Positions 35,669-45,296 of a stretch of 64,000 bases of DNA are shown here, in pieces; the stretch's first letter is position 1; every line of letters starts with the position of its first letter. Under the pieces are notes generated by a model. The model was not told the origin of the DNA and searched no databases. It was given only the letters and a program-made list of their open reading frames with translations. Origin of the DNA: JAGVPT01 sp049578505 (lineage in GTDB: Bacteria > Bacteroidota > Ignavibacteria > UBA10030 > UBA8401). Position numbers and translations under genes: made by a program. The DNA lies in the NCBI GenBank assembly GCA_049578505.1, contig JBAUMC010000020.1, forward strand, positions 15,883 through 79,882, read 5' to 3'.

Positions 35669-35867
35669 TCCGCTTGGTTTTGGTGCAATGTATTTATGGT
35701 TGTATGTTAAAAAGGTACTGATAATTTGAGGGGATGTCAAGGCGAGCCGTGCCAAACGAGTTACTGTGTTGAGAGCGAATCAAAAAATCTATTGCAAAGA
35801 AGTCACTCATCACCCCATACCTCTCCTCAATGAGGAGGGAAAAACGCAAAGCTTCAGGGTGGTAATT

Positions 35868-38800
35868 CTATTCCGGCTGCAATTCCGCCTGCACATCAAC
35901 TTTCTTCCCGTTAGTCCGGAATTTCGGCAGCAATGCAACGTGTTTGAACAACGCCGGAAGTTTTTCCTTCAAGCCGTCGACATACGTGTACATCACCGGC
36001 ACGAGCACGAGTGTCAAAAGGAGCGAGCTCGTCAGTCCTCCGACGAGCGCCCACGCAAGACCCGATTTCCATTCTGCGCCGGCTTCGGTGCTTATCGCTA
36101 TCGGCAGCATGCCGAAAACCATTGCGACGGTCGTCATCAAAATCGGACGGAGACGTGTTTCACCCGCTTCGAGCAGCGCGTCGTACGTCGGCAGGTTGCG
36201 CTCTTCTTTCATTTGATTTGTCCGGTCGACAAGAAGAATTGCATTTTTTCCCACAAGGCCGACGAGCATGATGATGCCGAGAATGGAAAAAATACTGAGC
36301 GCTTTCATCGTCAACGCAAGTGCCAGCAGCGCGCCGATCATTGCGACGGGGATCGAAAACAACACGACAAACGGATAGACATACGAATCATACAACGCAA
36401 CCATGATTAAATAAGTGAACAATACGGCGGCAATAAGAGCGAATCCCAGACTGCCGAATCCATCCGACTGATTCTTGAGATCGCCGATATAGCTGATTTG
36501 GATTCCCGGAGGTACAACTCCGTTCGACAAAGCTTTCTGAATGTCCGCGCCGATGCTCCCACTCGGGCGGCCGATTGCTTGTGAAAAAACCGTGACGGAA
36601 AAATTCCGATCCTGTCTCTGTAATTTGGTCGGCCCCGTAGTCTGGTAAATGTTTGCAAACTGTTTTAACTCCACTAATTCTCCCTTCCGGTTGAGAACGG
36701 TGATACCGCCAACATCGGATGTTTTGGAGCGGTCGAACTTGTCCAGAACGATGCGCATGTCGTACTCGGTCGTCCCTTGACGGAATTTAGAATCGTCGTC
36801 TCCCTCAAGAGCAACCCGAAGTGTGGAGCCGACATCGGCCAGCGTTAACCCGAAGGCAGCCATTCGCTGGCGGTCAATCTCGACCCGCGTTTCCGGTTTC
36901 CCGTCCTCGGATGAAAGCCGAACGTCAGCCGTCCCCGGAATTTTGCGCATGACGTCAGCGACCTTCGATGCAGCCGAACGCACTTCGTCGTAGTTTGTCC
37001 CACTGACAACCAACTGAATCGGCGTCTGATTCGCCGTGCCGAAAATGCCGATCGGGTTGACGCGAACCTTAACGCCCGGTATTTCGGTAGTCTTTGACTT
37101 GATCTCCCCGGCGATATCATCCGTCGAACGGGTGCGCTGATCGCGCGGCACAAGCGTAACGTTTAATTCCGAGTTGTTGTTCGACGTTTGTCCCAGCAAC
37201 CCTTCGCTTGACGCGCCGACGTTGACGAACATTTTTTGCACTTCCGGAATTTCCGAAATGATCTTTTCGACCCTCTGCGTTACAAAATTCGTGTTATCGA
37301 ACGTGGACCCCGGCGGCAGCTCAAGCGTAACTGTAAATTCCCCACGGTCCGCGACTGCGATAAATTCCGAACCGATAAAACCCAAGGGCGGGAGCGACAG
37401 TGCGGCAAAAAACAACACGACGGCGAGGAGGATAATCTTACTGCGGTGGTGAAGGCTCCACCGAAGGATTTTGACGTACTCGTCGGAAAGTTTTTTAAAC
37501 ATTCCCTCGAACCAGACGGCAAATTTTCCCAATAATGTCCGGTCGGTGAGCCGTTCCAATTTTGCAAACCGCGAGGCCAACAGCGGCGTAACGGTGAACG
37601 AGACAAAAAGGGACATGAGCGTTGAGAAAACAACCGTCAATGCGAACTCGCGCATGATGTTGCCGACAAGCCCGGAGACGAGAGAGAGAGGCAGAAAAAC
37701 TACAACGTCGACAAGCGTAATCGAGAGCGCGGCAAAGCCGATTTCATTTCTTCCTTTAATTGAAGCGCTTCGTTTATCTTCACCGTGCTCTAGATGACGA
37801 TAAATATTTTCGAGGACGACGATCGAATCGTCGACAAGAATCCCGACCACAAGCGACAATCCGAGAAGTGTCATGAGATTCAGTGACATCCCGAAAATAT
37901 ACATTCCGATGAACGAGGAAACCATCGATGCCGGAATCGCGATCATTACGATAATCGAGTTGCGAATGCTGTGGAGAAATCCGAGCATAACCAGTGCAAC
38001 CAAGAAAATAGCGAGCGTCAAATCATGTTTCACTGCGTCCGCGGCATCTTTTGTGAACGTCGAGCCGTCCTGGGCAATGTTGAATTTCAAATTTATGCTG
38101 TTGAAATCTTTTTCTATTTTCGGAAGCTCGGCCCGGATTGACCCGCTCACTTCAACGGCATTGGCGTCGTTTTGCTTTTGGATCAACAAACCAACGGAAG
38201 TGATCCCGTTGATACGGCTCAGCGTGGTATAGTCTTTTTGGCCATCCTGCACTTCGGCAACATCGGAGAGCTTGATATCGCCCCCTTCTTTCGATTGCGC
38301 AATAACAAGATTGCGGACATCGTCGACCGTCGCAAATTTTCCGGCGATCCGAACCGTGTACTGGGTTTCGCCTTGCTCGACTTTGCCGGTAGGAAAGTCG
38401 AGGTTCGACGATTTTACGGCTTGCACCACCTGCAGAATCGACATACCATATGACCTGAGTTTCTGCGCGTCGACATTAATCCGAATCTCGCGTTCGTCCC
38501 CTCCGACAAGGGTGATCTGCGCAACCCCCGGCACTTTCGACAAACGAGGTTGCACGCGGTCTTTAAGAAGCTGGTAAAATTCCCTGCTTGGCATCGAGCT
38601 TGTCGCACCCATCCGCATCACGGGGAGCTCGTCGAGGGCAAACTTTGTAACGGTCGGCGTTTTTGCACCTTCCGGAAGCGTGAACGCCACTTCATTCACC
38701 TTGCGCTGCGCATCCTGCAATGCAACGTTTACATCAGCAGATTGCAGAAACTCGATATTCACAAAGGAAAGCCCTTCCGAAGAGGTCGAATAGACCGCGG

Positions 38801-39032
38801 ACACTTTGTCGATTCCGGAAACAGCGTCTTCGATAATTTTTGTGACGGATGTCTGTACTTCATTCGGCGATGCTCCGGGATAAATCGTCGTGATCGTGAC
38901 ATAAGGGGACGAAATTTTGGGGAGCAGCTCGTACTTCAATTGAGAATAGCTGAAGATTCCGAGCACGCCCAGTGCTGCAAAAATCACGACGATAATCGTG
39001 GGGCGCTTGATCGATAATTCAGTCAGTGTCAT
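35868..39032 (-). CDS. RND multidrug efflux permease (AcrB/MexB-type, HAE1)
   Basis: 1054 residues with twelve membrane helices and two large periplasmic loops. The start MTLTELSIKRPTIIVVIFAA is the typical RND N-terminal helix. The proton-relay Asp pair of TM4 is in SLVVGILVDDSIVVLENIYR; periplasmic segments SSPYVTITTIYPGASPNEVQ and the second-half repeat MLVGLVGKNAILLVDR are also typical. It would pump drugs or lipophilic compounds using proton flow. It lies 51 bp after the fusion-protein gene. No outer-membrane TolC-type partner is encoded in this operon. Confidence 0.95.
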   Translation of the reverse strand: MTLTELSIKRPTIIVVIFAALGVLGIFSYSQLKYELLPKISSPYVTITTIYPGASPNEVQTSVTKIIEDAVSGIDKVSAVYSTSSEGLSFVNIEFLQSADVNVALQDAQRKVNEVAFTLPEGAKTPTVTKFALDELPVMRMGATSSMPSREFYQLLKDRVQPRLSKVPGVAQITLVGGDEREIRINVDAQKLRSYGMSILQVVQAVKSSNLDFPTGKVEQGETQYTVRIAGKFATVDDVRNLVIAQSKEGGDIKLSDVAEVQDGQKDYTTLSRINGITSVGLLIQKQNDANAVEVSGSIRAELPKIEKDFNSINLKFNIAQDGSTFTKDAADAVKHDLTLAIFLVALVMLGFLHSIRNSIIVMIAIPASMVSSFIGMYIFGMSLNLMTLLGLSLVVGILVDDSIVVLENIYRHLEHGEDKRSASIKGRNEIGFAALSITLVDVVVFLPLSLVSGLVGNIMREFALTVVFSTLMSLFVSFTVTPLLASRFAKLERLTDRTLLGKFAVWFEGMFKKLSDEYVKILRWSLHHRSKIILLAVVLFFAALSLPPLGFIGSEFIAVADRGEFTVTLELPPGSTFDNTNFVTQRVEKIISEIPEVQKMFVNVGASSEGLLGQTSNNNSELNVTLVPRDQRTRSTDDIAGEIKSKTTEIPGVKVRVNPIGIFGTANQTPIQLVVSGTNYDEVRSAASKVADVMRKIPGTADVRLSSEDGKPETRVEIDRQRMAAFGLTLADVGSTLRVALEGDDDSKFRQGTTEYDMRIVLDKFDRSKTSDVGGITVLNRKGELVELKQFANIYQTTGPTKLQRQDRNFSVTVFSQAIGRPSGSIGADIQKALSNGVVPPGIQISYIGDLKNQSDGFGSLGFALIAAVLFTYLIMVALYDSYVYPFVVLFSIPVAMIGALLALALTMKALSIFSILGIIMLVGLVGKNAILLVDRTNQMKEERNLPTYDALLEAGETRLRPILMTTVAMVFGMLPIAISTEAGAEWKSGLAWALVGGLTSSLLLTLVLVPVMYTYVDGLKEKLPALFKHVALLPKFRTNGKKVDVQAELQPE

Positions 39033-39083
39033 ATCTCTTCTCCATCGTGTTGGACACCAATGCTACTGGTGCCATAGATAAAT

Positions 39084-40133
39084 TCATTTCACAACCGTGA
39101 CGGCGTCCTTATCCTTCAAATTGTTCTGGCCGCTGAGTACAACCTCTTCGTCATTCTGCAGGCCTGAAAGGACCTGCAAATTCGTCCCAACCTCGGCGCC
39201 GACCACAACATTCCGGAGATGAGCAATCCCCTGCTCAACCACAAAAACCTGGGCGTCCTTCGTGCTGCCGACAAGCGTTTCCCTGGGGATCGAAAGCGTT
39301 TCGCCCGACCGGATCGAAACAAACGACACCCGTCCGAACATTCCCGCTCTTAGCGGATGCGCAGCGCTGTTGGCAAGCTGTACCTCGACCGGATATGTGT
39401 GCGCTTCATCCCCCTTTGCACTGATCGTTGCAATTTTCCCGGTAAATGTAACTCCCGGATAGATGTCGGTTGTAACTTCTGCAGTATCACCAACTTTCAA
39501 TTTGAATGCATCCTCTTCTGCAACATTAAGCTTAACCTTCAACGTTGAAATGTCGACAACATTTGCAATAATATTATTCTTTTGTACCATCGCACCGATG
39601 TCGACAGGACGCGCGCTGACTATTCCCGATATGGGAGATTTGATTTTCGTATCGTTGTATTGGCGGCGGGCGATAATATACTGCGCTTCGGCGGATTTAA
39701 ATCCGAGCCTAGCCGATTCAAGCTGTTCATTGGAAACGGAAGATTCTTTGTACAGTTTTTCATACCGTTCCAAATCTTTTTTCAGCTTTTGATAATTCAC
39801 TTCAGCCGCAACATAGCTCGCTTGCTTCAGCTCGTCATCAACTTGAACGAGAACCGCCCCGGCTTGCACTTTGTCGCCGACGTTTACCATCACCTTTGTC
39901 ACGCGTCCTTCCGTTTCGGAAAGAACCGCAACATCGTTGAATGCGGTGATAGTGCCGGTCAACGAAAAATCTTCCGACAGCACTTGTTTTTGAACCTGAA
40001 CAAGCGTAACGGGTAGAAATTTTACTTCATCGTTCTTTGACTTCGCCTGCATTTTCGATTTGTTGTTCAACAACACAACAATCATTAACGCGAAGAGAAC
40101 GACAACGCCGACAATAATTCTCATCTTCTTCAT
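39084..40133 (-). CDS. RND efflux periplasmic adaptor (HlyD/AcrA family)
   Basis: 349 residues. N-terminal membrane anchor (about 4-23), then a lipoyl/barrel-sandwich half DVAVLSETEGRVTKVMVNVG and a short coiled-coil hairpin, the second half motif KIKSPISGIVSARPVDIGAM, a beta-barrel domain, and a C-terminal membrane-proximal domain. It bridges the RND pump to an outer-membrane channel. No lipobox Cys is present, so it is anchored by the helix. Placed between tetR and the pump gene. Confidence 0.93.
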   Translation of the reverse strand: MKKMRIIVGVVVLFALMIVVLLNNKSKMQAKSKNDEVKFLPVTLVQVQKQVLSEDFSLTGTITAFNDVAVLSETEGRVTKVMVNVGDKVQAGAVLVQVDDELKQASYVAAEVNYQKLKKDLERYEKLYKESSVSNEQLESARLGFKSAEAQYIIARRQYNDTKIKSPISGIVSARPVDIGAMVQKNNIIANVVDISTLKVKLNVAEEDAFKLKVGDTAEVTTDIYPGVTFTGKIATISAKGDEAHTYPVEVQLANSAAHPLRAGMFGRVSFVSIRSGETLSIPRETLVGSTKDAQVFVVEQGIAHLRNVVVGAEVGTNLQVLSGLQNDEEVVLSGQNNLKDKDAVTVVK

Positions 40134-40186
40134 GCTTTACTCCCTCACTTAAATGTGTCTGATAGAAATTGAAACCTTTAATCTCT

Positions 40187-40870
40187 TCACACGCTTTGGT
40201 ACAAAGCTATCTCACGGTACATTTTCTTTGCTTCTTCCGTCATCATCGCCTCGAGAAGCATCGCATGCACCCGGCGAAGCGCAGTCTCCAGGTTGAGTTC
40301 CATAACGTCTTTCCAGTAATTGTCCTCTCTATCCATCTGTCGCATCAAGCCGTTCGAGCTTGCCCAGAGAATAACCGCAGCCTGTTTCGGGTCGAGATCG
40401 GGTTGGATCACTCCTTCATCTATGCCCCGCCTGATAAGGTCGATGAGCACTCCCCATACTTTTTGATTATGACTCGCACATGATTGCAGCATTTCTTCAG
40501 AAACCTGTTTATGGAATTGCGGGTTTTCGAAAAGGTGAAACATGCGGTAATAGTTACGGTGTTGTTTAAAAAATTCGTAATAGGCTTCACCGAAGTTTGC
40601 AATCGTCTTCAGAGTAGGATGAGCGTCGGAGAGAACATTGCTGAACATCTCGTACAGGATATCTATTCCTCGAAGCATTACAGCAAAGTAGAGATCCTCT
40701 TTGCTTTTGTAGTAGAGGTAGAGAGTCCCTTTGCTTAATTCTGCAGCTTCGGCTATCTCATCCATTGTTGCAACGGCGAGCCCTTTTTGAAAAAATATCT
40801 TTTGCGCGGCATCAATGATCTCTTCCCGGCGATGTTCTTTTTCCCTCTCTTTTCTTTCAATAATTCCCAT
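40187..40870 (-). CDS. TetR/AcrR-family repressor of the efflux operon
   Basis: About 227 residues. N-terminal TetR helix-turn-helix: REEIIDAAQKIFFQKGLAVA, TMDEIAEAAELSKGTLYLYY, KSKEDLYFAV. The C-terminal ligand domain is unassigned. The ATG at 40870 has GGAG seven bases upstream; a GTG 12 bases earlier is less likely. It is the first gene of tetR-hlyD-acrB. A 13-bp palindrome at 40947-40959 is a candidate operator for autoregulation. Confidence 0.92.
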   Translation of the reverse strand: MGIIERKEREKEHRREEIIDAAQKIFFQKGLAVATMDEIAEAAELSKGTLYLYYKSKEDLYFAVMLRGIDILYEMFSNVLSDAHPTLKTIANFGEAYYEFFKQHRNYYRMFHLFENPQFHKQVSEEMLQSCASHNQKVWGVLIDLIRRGIDEGVIQPDLDPKQAAVILWASSNGLMRQMDREDNYWKDVMELNLETALRRVHAMLLEAMMTEEAKKMYREIALYQSV

Positions 40871-41282
40871 ACAATACTCCACTTCACAGTTAAAACTTAT
40901 AATTAAAAATTAGCGGAAGCTTGGGTTCCACTCAAGTTTGATAGGGGGTGACCGTCACCTCTACCAAGAAATTAAAATTATCCCCTGCCGAAGATTGAAT
41001 TCAGCCGCACAAAGAATCAACGATAGAATAATTATTGACTGGCAGTTAGTAAAAACAAAACAACTGGGGAAAGGTTCCAAAGCCTGAGAGAATTCCTTAA
41101 AGAGAGGTTTTTTTAGCATTTATGGAGAGGCGGGGTCGACTCGCAAAACGGGCGGCGTTCCAAGTTCATTTCAATAACAGCCTCGAAATTCTTGCAATAC
41201 CAAAAGCTGAGAAACTGCGGGGGCACAATTCAGTCTGCGAGGTTTTGAGCGGGGGTCGTTCAGGATAGAGTCGCCGAAATCG
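40871..41282. other. gene-free stretch between efflux operon and envC-like gene
   Basis: 412 bp with no convincing ORF on either strand. Apart from the operator-like palindrome at 40947-40959 and AT-rich words near 40890-40915 (AATTAAAAATTA) it shows no clear hairpin terminator for upstream genes and no known RNA motif. It presumably holds the efflux-operon promoter. Confidence 0.5.
40947..40959. promoter_or_regulatory. candidate TetR-family operator palindrome
   Basis: GGTGAC-C-GTCACC is a perfect 6+1+6 palindrome 77-89 bp upstream of the tetR ATG. TetR-family repressors usually bind palindromes of this kind in their own promoters. It is the only strong dyad seen in the tetR leader. Confidence 0.35.
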
Positions 41283-42515
41283 TCAACGACGGCGTTTAGA
41301 AAGCCATACTTCGGGGTTCTGTTTTTCTTTCTCTTTCCAAACCTCAAAATGGAGCACGCTGCCGGAAACGGAATCGCCGCTTTTTGCAATCACTGTTCCG
41401 TCCGATACCTGCTCCCCTTCGGTAACTTCGATGTCCGAAAGATGTGCATACACTGTATGGAATCCGCCGGCGTGTTTGAGAATAACGAGATTTCCGTACG
41501 ACGGCAGCCAGTGAATCATCGCCACTTCTCCGTCCGCAACAGACTTCACCGGTGAGCCGGTTTTAATTGAGATATCGATTCCGGTATTCTGCGTTATCGT
41601 TTTCAAAACAGGATGCACCTGATTGCCAAAGTGCGCAACGACTGCTCCGGCCGACACCGGCCACGGCAATTTCCCTTTGAGTGATTCAAAGGACGCTCCC
41701 GTTTCAACCGGCGGTTCTTCGGTTTCTTTCAGCTTCAATCGCTCCCTTTCAGCTGAACGTTCCCGCGCAAGGCTTTCTTCGTGTTCCTTCCGAATGCGAT
41801 CTTTCTCAACAAGGTCGGTGATAAGATTTTGCAGCTCCTCGGCGGCGCGCGTTTTCCTCACCAACTCTCTTTTCATCGCGGCTTTGTCTTTTCGTATCAC
41901 CTTAAGCGCCTGCGCCCGTTTATGTTTTTTCTTTTCGAGGAACTGTTCCTCTTGTTCCTTGCTTGATATTACTTCATGCTGCTCATCAAGTTTTTGCTGC
42001 AAGTCAACTTTCTCCGCCGCGAGAATAAGGCGTTTGTCCTGGATTTTCTCCAAATCTTTCTTGCGCTGTTCCGAGAATCGTTTTAGGTATTCAATCCGGA
42101 TATATAGCTGGTTGATGGAATTCGAAGAGAAGAGCGTTTCCAAATCATAGACCCTCCCGAACTTGTACACAGCAGTGACATATTTTGCGTAATGAAGCTT
42201 GAGGAAGGAAAGCTGTTTTTCTAAGAAGGTAATATTGTCCGAGGCCAGGGCGATCGAAGTTTGAAGCTCTTCTTCTTCATCCTTGAGCTCCCCAAGGAGC
42301 GAATGAACAAGATTGCTTTGTTTCTCGTAATTGTCGATACGTTCAAGTGTTACCTTTTCCTTTTTCTCACTCTCTTGTATGCGCTGCTCATAGGAATCGA
42401 TTTCTTTCCGAAGTTTTTCCAGTGCCCGTTCTTTTCTTTTGATGTCCTGTTCGCCGCCGTTCAGCACAGAGCACGCTGCCGCGACCAACACAACGAACAT
42501 CAATACGCGTTTCAT
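41283..42515 (-). CDS. EnvC-like murein hydrolase activator with degenerate LytM domain
   Basis: 410 residues: signal peptide (about 1-20), a long coiled coil (about 24-265), and a C-terminal M23/LytM domain (about 288-405). Two of the expected zinc ligands are replaced: the His of the HxxxD motif is Asn310 (NTGID, with Asp314 kept) and the first His of HxH is Val387 (VLHFEVW, His389 kept); His358 in VYAHL is present. This pattern matches EnvC/NlpD-type proteins that lack hydrolase activity and activate amidases at division. It is the last gene of the TPR/DUF4292/EnvC trio, 31 bp after DUF4292. Confidence 0.88.
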   Translation of the reverse strand: MKRVLMFVVLVAAACSVLNGGEQDIKRKERALEKLRKEIDSYEQRIQESEKKEKVTLERIDNYEKQSNLVHSLLGELKDEEEELQTSIALASDNITFLEKQLSFLKLHYAKYVTAVYKFGRVYDLETLFSSNSINQLYIRIEYLKRFSEQRKKDLEKIQDKRLILAAEKVDLQQKLDEQHEVISSKEQEEQFLEKKKHKRAQALKVIRKDKAAMKRELVRKTRAAEELQNLITDLVEKDRIRKEHEESLARERSAERERLKLKETEEPPVETGASFESLKGKLPWPVSAGAVVAHFGNQVHPVLKTITQNTGIDISIKTGSPVKSVADGEVAMIHWLPSYGNLVILKHAGGFHTVYAHLSDIEVTEGEQVSDGTVIAKSGDSVSGSVLHFEVWKEKEKQNPEVWLSKRRR

Positions 42516-42546
42516 AGGATGCCTGTTGAAGACGGAGTGAAACGGT

Positions 42547-43314
42547 TTATTCTTTCGTGACGCGCCGTGCGTCGGGCGGAATATGGAGCGTCATTGGACC
42601 AAGGGGGACATTGATATGAATATCGTCGTACTCGAGCGACACCGAAGTTTGCAATGTGTATTGGCTCAAGCGAACGGTTTGCGGCACTATCGTTCCATCG
42701 TCGCGCCGGTCATATTCAAAACGTTCTTCGCTCCACACCTCACCCGCAGAGTCGATGTGCTCGATACCGGTAATAAGCAGAACCTGGCCGTCCACGATGT
42801 ACCGCGTCGCCCCGTTATTATGACGAAAGAAAAGAACGTAAGAATCGTCCCCGATCGTAAAACTGTCCGGTGACGCTTCTTCCGGCAAGAATGTCCGCGT
42901 GCCGCAGAACATATCGACAACATCGGCGGGATCGATACGAATATTCATAAAGGCCGGCAAATTGCCTTTGTCAACATCCCCCTCAATGACCTCGTTTTTG
43001 AAGCTGTTATAGAAAATGTAATGGTCTTTTGCAAATAACGCCGACGCCACGTGGATTCCAAACGGTCCTTCGATATCGACGAGAATTGAGTCGGGTTTCT
43101 TCAACCGGAGTTCGAACGAACCTGAATTGGCAAACGAGGGGGTCTCTGCTGAAATTGATCCCTTAGCTTCGAGGGTGGTAACATCATGCCTGTGCGCGTT
43201 GACGGCGTCGATCACCTCTTGTGCGGAACGGTTCGCCGCAGGCCTGCGAAGTTCTTTGGTCGGAGCACAACCCGAAAGCGCGATCATCGAAAAGAAGATG
43301 AGCGCTCTCTTCAT
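42547..43314 (-). CDS. DUF4292-family lipoprotein
   Basis: About 255 residues from the ATG at 43314, which overlaps the stop of the upstream TPR gene by four bases (ATGA). The leader MKRALIFFSMIALSGC ends in a lipobox, so it is a lipoprotein. The body (LEAKGSISAETPSFANSGSF, FELRLKKPDSILVDIEGPFG) has the LolA/LolB-like beta pattern of DUF4292. A role in lipid or lipoprotein handling is inferred from fold similarity. An in-frame extension upstream of the ATG adds 23 residues with no signal sequence and is rejected. Confidence 0.85.
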   Translation of the reverse strand: MKRALIFFSMIALSGCAPTKELRRPAANRSAQEVIDAVNAHRHDVTTLEAKGSISAETPSFANSGSFELRLKKPDSILVDIEGPFGIHVASALFAKDHYIFYNSFKNEVIEGDVDKGNLPAFMNIRIDPADVVDMFCGTRTFLPEEASPDSFTIGDDSYVLFFRHNNGATRYIVDGQVLLITGIEHIDSAGEVWSEERFEYDRRDDGTIVPQTVRLSQYTLQTSVSLEYDDIHINVPLGPMTLHIPPDARRVTKE

Positions 43315-45032
43315 AGCGAGCCACGCGCCAGTTTCTCTTTGAGCTGCGTGTTCTTTGAATCTCGTTCCAATGCTTTCGCCCAATACTCTTTCGCTTTGTC
43401 GATCTGGCTCAGCTTTGAATAAATATCACCAAGATGCTCATACACAACGGCACTTGCTTCCCCTGCATCGATGGCTTTCTTAACGTATTTTTCGGCTTCA
43501 ATGTAATTGCCGAGTTTGAAATAAATCCACCCAAACGTATCGAGATACGACGTGTTGAGGGAATCATTTACCAGCGATTCCTTCGACATCATAAATGCAC
43601 GGTTAAGCTGCTCGCCGCGTTCTGCCAAACTGTACGCATAATTATTAAGCACCATCGCGTTAAGCGAGTCGACCTTCAGAGCCGCTTCGAACGTTTTATC
43701 GGACTCATCGTACCGTTTCAGAGCGTCGTATGTCGATGCAAGCGACGATAGTGCATTGATATCTTTAGGATTTATTTCGATTGCCCGCTGGAGCGGGGCA
43801 ACAGCATCTTCGTTCCGGTCTACACGCGTGTAGCCATAGCCGAGCAAAAAATTTATTCCGCCGTCGTTGGGAACAATCTGTCGGGCTTTCTCAAGAACCG
43901 AGATTGCCTGGTTAAAATCCTTTTTGTCAAACAGGATAGATCCCAGATACCACCATGCTTCGGCGTTCCAGCCCGCGACCTTTGTGACCTTATCAAAGTA
44001 TTCGTACGCTGCACTGTCATTTTTCTCGATGATCGCCAGCCGGCCGAGGTAAAACATCGGACGCCAATCATCGGGATAATGGTCGAGAAAATCTACAAAT
44101 TGTTCTTTTGCGTTTGTGAGAAGCGTCGAGTCTTTCTGGCTTTGTTCAAGATAGGCTACTGCTATTCTAAAACGAGTATCCGCCGTCAGCGAGTCGCTTT
44201 TCAAAATTGTTTCAAACTGTTCGCGCGCCTTATCCCATCTGTTTTGCTGCAGATTAATCTCTGCAATGGCACCGCGTATTTCTACACTGCTGGAGTCCAA
44301 CGCCAGCAAGCCGTTAAAGAGCGCCAAGGCTTTATCGTACTGCTCCGAGCGGATATACATCTCGCCGAGGTTTTGTTTAAGCGACACGTTGCTCGGGTCG
44401 AGCTTTACCATTTCCTCAAATGCGGCGGCGGCCTTATCGAACCGATGAAGGTTCGAATTCAGTTCTGCGACTTTAAAAAGGACTTCCCACTCCGGGCCGT
44501 TGCGTTCGATAATTTTATTATACATTTCCAACGCCTCTTGCGGGGACTTCGGTGCCAATAACTGAGCAATATTGAACATGCTCTGGACGTGGGTGGAATC
44601 GATTTTCAGGATCATCCTGTATTGTGCAATCGCGGAGTCAATTTGAAGGGCCTTGATGTAAATATCAGCGAGTGTTTCGCGGTAGGTGATATTCGTTGAA
44701 TCGAGCTTCACGGCCTCGTTCCCTACTTCGGCCGCAAGGGCAGGTTTGTTCAACGCAGAATAATCCTTCGCCAGCGCATAATAGATCGCCGGGTCTTTGT
44801 CGTACCGCAGCGCATCTTCAAATTCAATGATCGCCTCGGCGTACTGGTTCTTACTCTCGTACAAGGAGCCGTCGATGAAATGTTGCAGCGCAATTGACTT
44901 TCTGTCACTTTGAGCCTGCAATTCGGCTTCACTCGGCTTTTTCTGAAGCTCGATTTCCTTTTGCGAAGAGCATCCTGCCAGTATCGCTACCATGATCATC
45001 ACCGGCATAAGATTGCGTAACTTCTCGCTCAT
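43311..45032 (-). CDS. TPR-repeat lipoprotein
   Basis: 573 residues. Signal peptide with lipobox (MIMVAILAGCSSQ), then about thirteen tetratricopeptide repeats spanning almost the whole mature protein, e.g. AIIEFEDALRYDKDPAIYYA and AVAPLQRAIEINPKDINALS. Such proteins act as scaffolds. The arrangement TPR lipoprotein, DUF4292, EnvC-like is common in Bacteroidota-type genomes and suggests a joint envelope task. The next gene overlaps by four bases. Confidence 0.9.
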   Translation of the reverse strand: MSEKLRNLMPVMIMVAILAGCSSQKEIELQKKPSEAELQAQSDRKSIALQHFIDGSLYESKNQYAEAIIEFEDALRYDKDPAIYYALAKDYSALNKPALAAEVGNEAVKLDSTNITYRETLADIYIKALQIDSAIAQYRMILKIDSTHVQSMFNIAQLLAPKSPQEALEMYNKIIERNGPEWEVLFKVAELNSNLHRFDKAAAAFEEMVKLDPSNVSLKQNLGEMYIRSEQYDKALALFNGLLALDSSSVEIRGAIAEINLQQNRWDKAREQFETILKSDSLTADTRFRIAVAYLEQSQKDSTLLTNAKEQFVDFLDHYPDDWRPMFYLGRLAIIEKNDSAAYEYFDKVTKVAGWNAEAWWYLGSILFDKKDFNQAISVLEKARQIVPNDGGINFLLGYGYTRVDRNEDAVAPLQRAIEINPKDINALSSLASTYDALKRYDESDKTFEAALKVDSLNAMVLNNYAYSLAERGEQLNRAFMMSKESLVNDSLNTSYLDTFGWIYFKLGNYIEAEKYVKKAIDAGEASAVVYEHLGDIYSKLSQIDKAKEYWAKALERDSKNTQLKEKLARGSL

Positions 45033-45105
45033 ACACTCTCTTCCTTCCTGGTTCCTTTTTAAAAATATATCACTTTCAACGATGAGTTACAAGATACTGC
45101 AGCGG

Positions 45106-45288
45106 TGGGTAGTGGGCTATTATGAGTATTCAGGATAAAAAAGGAATTGTCATGCCCCCCTAAGGGGGACATCCAGGCCTACCTAAATGGATTCTCGACG
45201 AATCGAGTCCTCGACCGGCTTTCGCTCGACGAGTCGTCGTAGTCTGGCGAACGGAATGACATTTACTTTGAAAGTGCACCACTACCCA
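45106..45288. repeat. inverted-repeat-bounded intergenic block
   Basis: TGGGTAGTGG (45106-45115) and its complement (45279-45288) bound 183 bp. Inside is a GTCAT-hairpin-ATCCAGG motif around 45149-45176 (CCCCCCTAAGGGGG), a dyad-rich ACGAATCGAGTCCTCGAC / GTCGTCGTAG region, and GGAATGAC near 45253-45260. The layout resembles the neighbouring palindromic elements. No ORF is supported. Confidence 0.6.
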
Positions 45289-45296
45289 ACGGTGAG

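Noticed and set aside
35766..36410. 214-residue plus-strand ORF
   Set aside because: Mostly antisense to the RND permease; its start is in an intergenic stretch containing a CTCCTCAATGAGGAG dyad.
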